Source: Gigantopelta aegis (Eukaryota > Mollusca > Gastropoda > Neomphalida > Peltospiridae). Taken from it: a stretch of 64,000 nt of DNA. The position numbers and the translations under genes are program-made. Position 1 is the stretch's first letter. Each line of letters starts with the position of its first letter. The stretch lies in assembly GCF_016097555.1 (NCBI RefSeq), contig NC_054701.1:1712091-1776090 (forward strand), read 5' to 3'. Below are positions 61,901 through 64,000 of the stretch, piece after piece. Under the pieces are notes generated by a model. It was given only the letters and a program-made list of their open reading frames with translations, was not told the DNA's origin and did no database searches.

Positions 61901-63412
61901 AGACACTAGGGGAAGGTGGGTATCTCTCGTTCTGTGGTGCTGTCATTATTAGTTCCGTACCGGTCCAGGCAGACACTAGGGGAAGGTGGGTATCGCTCAT
62001 TCTGTGGTGCTGTCGTATTAGTTCCCTACCGGTCACAAGACACGAAGGGGGTATTCTTTTTATCATCCATTATCATTCTTTTCATTTGCGACAGTTGTAA
62101 ACAGTGTCAGTAATAACTCTGCATTTTACTGGCTGCTGACTTTTCAAAGTTGAAATATCACAAAACTTAGCTAAGAACAGAAGTGTTTTGTAATGTCATG
62201 AGTATTATTTTTAAAAGGTCAAGATGAAGATTTTTTTAAATTAGGCTTTATCACTACACTAGTTTCATAAACATCTTAAATTACACACCTATGCTAGAAT
62301 TACTAACAATTCAGCCACCCGGCTCGTGTTATTGAAATATTTAACAGGCTTTCTGCCAGTGTACGTAATAAAAACAGAAAACCTCGGTTCTTTACTCAAG
62401 TGGATTCATTGATTAGGTGCAAACATCATCTGCATCAACATACATTTGTAAAGTTCCGTTGTATTTTTAGTGGAATCATTTATAAACCAACCTGAAGCTG
62501 ACCTGATTTTACAACAGTTTTCAAATAAAACTTTGTGTAATACCTTTTTTCCTTTTTTTGCAGAGGGTTGTATTTCTGAAACAGTTGAAAACAGGACTTT
62601 TGCTTGTCACAGGTATATCAGTAAAATGGGAACATCTAAATTAAAACGCACCACTCACCCGTCAGAATGTACCAGTGTTGAACGTTTTTACCACTTTAGT
62701 TGATCTTATAGTGTATTTTGCACATAACCACTGAAACAATATAAAAAAATATAGAAAAACACTAAAAGATCATTTTAATCAACGTGTAATACTGTGACTT
62801 TTTAATGTTGAGTATAAGCATGCTACATGTTGGACTGGTCATTATGGTTGTTTTACGAGTCGTGGGATGGTGTTGACAATATAGATCTTAGGACAGTGTG
62901 CATCACTTTCAACATCCCATCATCCTCCGCTGGGTTTACATCTCCGTGGTTATTTTGTGACATCAACTAGGAATAAACATTTTAAGAGGTTGGATTTCCT
63001 TTGGGCTCTACTAAATGGATCACATGTCCAACTCTTTATCGCTTGCTTTTGTTCCAGAATACGAGTTTGGAACCTGTTATTAAATTGAAATATTTCCAGA
63101 GTCATTCTTTCTGTTTTGTATTTAAACAATAACCACCAAATTGTTTAAATATTAAGTCTTTTCTTTGACTTGATATATATTTAGAATAATTTTTCCAACT
63201 ATTTAATCTGAGTGTTTGTTCTTGCAGGACCATTCCACTTGAATGGCTGTCCTCTGCGGAGAATAAACCAGCGCTATGTGATAGCTACCCGCACTCGTCT
63301 CGACATCAAGGGCCTCAAACTGCCAGAGAGACTGAATGACGATTATTTCCGCAGAAAGAAGCTTCGCAGACCAAAACACACAGAAGGTGAAATCTTCGAT
63401 ACAAAGAAAGAG
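55980..63412 (+). CDS. RPL6: 60S ribosomal protein L6 (eL6), 3' partial
   Basis: Component of the large cytosolic ribosomal subunit. Coding exons 55980-56129, 56981-57121, 62564-62612 and 63228-63412 join in phase to give 175 residues; the last part (human KYEITEQRK... onward) lies beyond the window. After the basic N-terminus come [69 protein letters not shown] and [12 protein letters not shown], which follow human RPL6 closely. The ATG sits right after the acceptor at 55977-55979, so a separate 5' UTR exon must exist upstream. Intron 2 (57122-62563) is 5.4 kb and almost wholly tandem array, unusually long for a ribosomal protein gene, and carries a hAT element. Confidence 0.95.
56453..56830 (+). 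repeat. 46-bp minisatellite, about 8 copies, RPL6 intron 1
   Basis: TGTAATTAAACGAAACATTT plus CAGTGGTTTTGAGGTGAATA and TTTTGA recurs from 56461 every 46 bp. It ends about 150 bp before exon 2. Confidence 0.93.
57101..60101 (+). repeat. Minisatellite grown from the RPL6 exon 2 donor, about 43 copies (left block)
   Basis: The exon 2 end GGCAGACACAAGGGGAAG plus donor GTGGGTATCGCTCG is the first unit (57103). Later units repeat GGCAGACACAAGGGGAAGGT, GGGTGTCGCTCGTTCTGTGG, TGCTGTCATTATTAGTTC and CCTACCGGTTCA at about 68-70 bp. Thus 18 coding bases and the real donor are carried in every unit. A 770-bp block is duplicated (CTAGGGGAAAGTGGG at 58071 and 58841). Confidence 0.96.
60110..61230. mobile_element. 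Non-autonomous hAT element, 1.12 kb, inside the RPL6 array
   Basis: Ends CAGAGTATGACAAAT (left) and ATTTGTCGAACTCTG (right) are near-inverted. The 8-bp direct repeat ACACAAGG at 60102-60109 and 61231-61238 is part of an array unit, so the element landed in the array. Both subterminal regions hold several CTAGCCC/GGGCTAG sites in both orientations. No transposase is seen. Confidence 0.92.
61231..62035 (+). repeat. RPL6 donor-derived minisatellite, right block, about 11 copies
   Basis: Continues the array after the hAT insertion with the same unit; variants GGGTATCTCTCGTTCTGTGG and GGGGAATGTGGG recur here. It ends with a degraded GGTCACAAGACACGAAGGGG. Confidence 0.95.
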
Positions 63413-63599
63413 GTACGGCTTGTGTTTTCTTTTTTGTGGCCTAATATATTCATATTTATTTCAAAAACTGATTTATTCTATAGTTAGTATTTTATTTCAG
63501 GAACTGAATTTGTTTTGTAACTTTAAAAAAACAAAAATCTGCAGAATATTTGTTCTTTCAAGGGCATAATTATTAACATGCCCATCCCTCACCCGTCTT

Positions 63600-63790
63600 T
63601 GTATTTGTCTGAGAACCCCACCCCATGAGACCTGTAGCCCAAGGTGGATCATTTAGCCGTTTACCATTCATCGAGTCCTTTATGGAGTAGCAAAGCCTGT
63701 TGTACATGCTATGGAAAGTACATATAAAGTCCCAGTTTGCTTTTAGTAGTGGGGGTTACATTGCATCCCTCTGATTCAAGTTACGAGGAT
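63600..63790 (+). mobile_element. Possible very old SINE remnant
   Basis: GTTGTACATGCTATGGAAAG, then TACATATAAAGTCCCAG, vaguely follows the SINE central domain order. Strongly diverged; RPL6 intron 4. Confidence 0.25.
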
Positions 63791-64000
63791 GACAAATATT
63801 GAAGTGTGCAAACTGAGCAACGTCTATCACTATAGTCATTTAATTAACAGGAATGGTTCAGTGAACTGTACAGAAGGTCGTTTTATTTACTTGGTTAAAC
63901 AATATTCTGTATTTTACATGGCGGCTACAGGTGGGGATTGGTTTGACAGGCATAAACCTATATTAGGACCTTTAAACCTATATTAGGACCTTTATTAAAT

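Noticed and set aside
57262-62113. Repeated frames with [18 protein letters not shown]
   Set aside because: They are translations of the RPL6 donor array in intron 2.

Overview
The window is animal nuclear DNA, most likely from a mollusc and probably a gastropod. Genes have many short exons and GT-AG introns, and encode animal-type proteins. The most frequent dispersed repeats are tRNA-derived SINEs with a shared central domain, as in molluscan genomes; I assign the phylum from memory of these repeats, not from a search.

Five genes are recognisable and a sixth is coherent but unnamed. On the plus strand, 154-3732 holds the last three exons of the AP-1/AP-2 beta adaptin gene. On the minus strand, 18745 down to 7551 is a complete eight-exon type II (rotenone-insensitive) NADH dehydrogenase, and 19586-19053 is a single-exon ADAT2 with retrogene features. 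On the plus strand, 25166-31812 (perhaps starting at 21492) is a C2H2 zinc-finger plus coiled-coil protein. On the minus strand, 54964-47282 is a complete nine-exon INO80E with a 13-nt microexon. Divergently on the plus strand, 55980-63412 is ribosomal protein eL6 (RPL6), missing its last exon(s) beyond the window. These are housekeeping genes with no sign of a shared pathway.

Tandem repeats dominate the rest. There are about twenty arrays, from a 26-bp unit to an 8.7-kb satellite at 36.7-45.4 kb. Two patterns stand out. First, several arrays grew from exon-intron junctions, so each unit carries a copy of a real splice donor or acceptor and sometimes adjoining exon sequence (RPL6 exon 2, zinc-finger exons 4 and 5, INO80E exon 8, the AP-beta exon, and NDH-2 exon 2 and its stop codon). 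Second, the 8.7-kb satellite is an amplified SINE central domain, with the 3' part of a SINE still attached at its right edge, and it contains a 3,078-bp higher-order duplication.

Mobile elements include about a dozen SINE copies or fragments (several with 11-14-bp target duplications), three non-autonomous hAT elements (two with exact 8-bp target duplications), a THAP-domain DNA transposon relic, a TTAA-flanked MITE and several foldback elements. I saw no viral or LTR element, no CRISPR array and no RNA gene. All exon models were joined by eye from splice-site phase and remembered homologues; no alignment or search was run.
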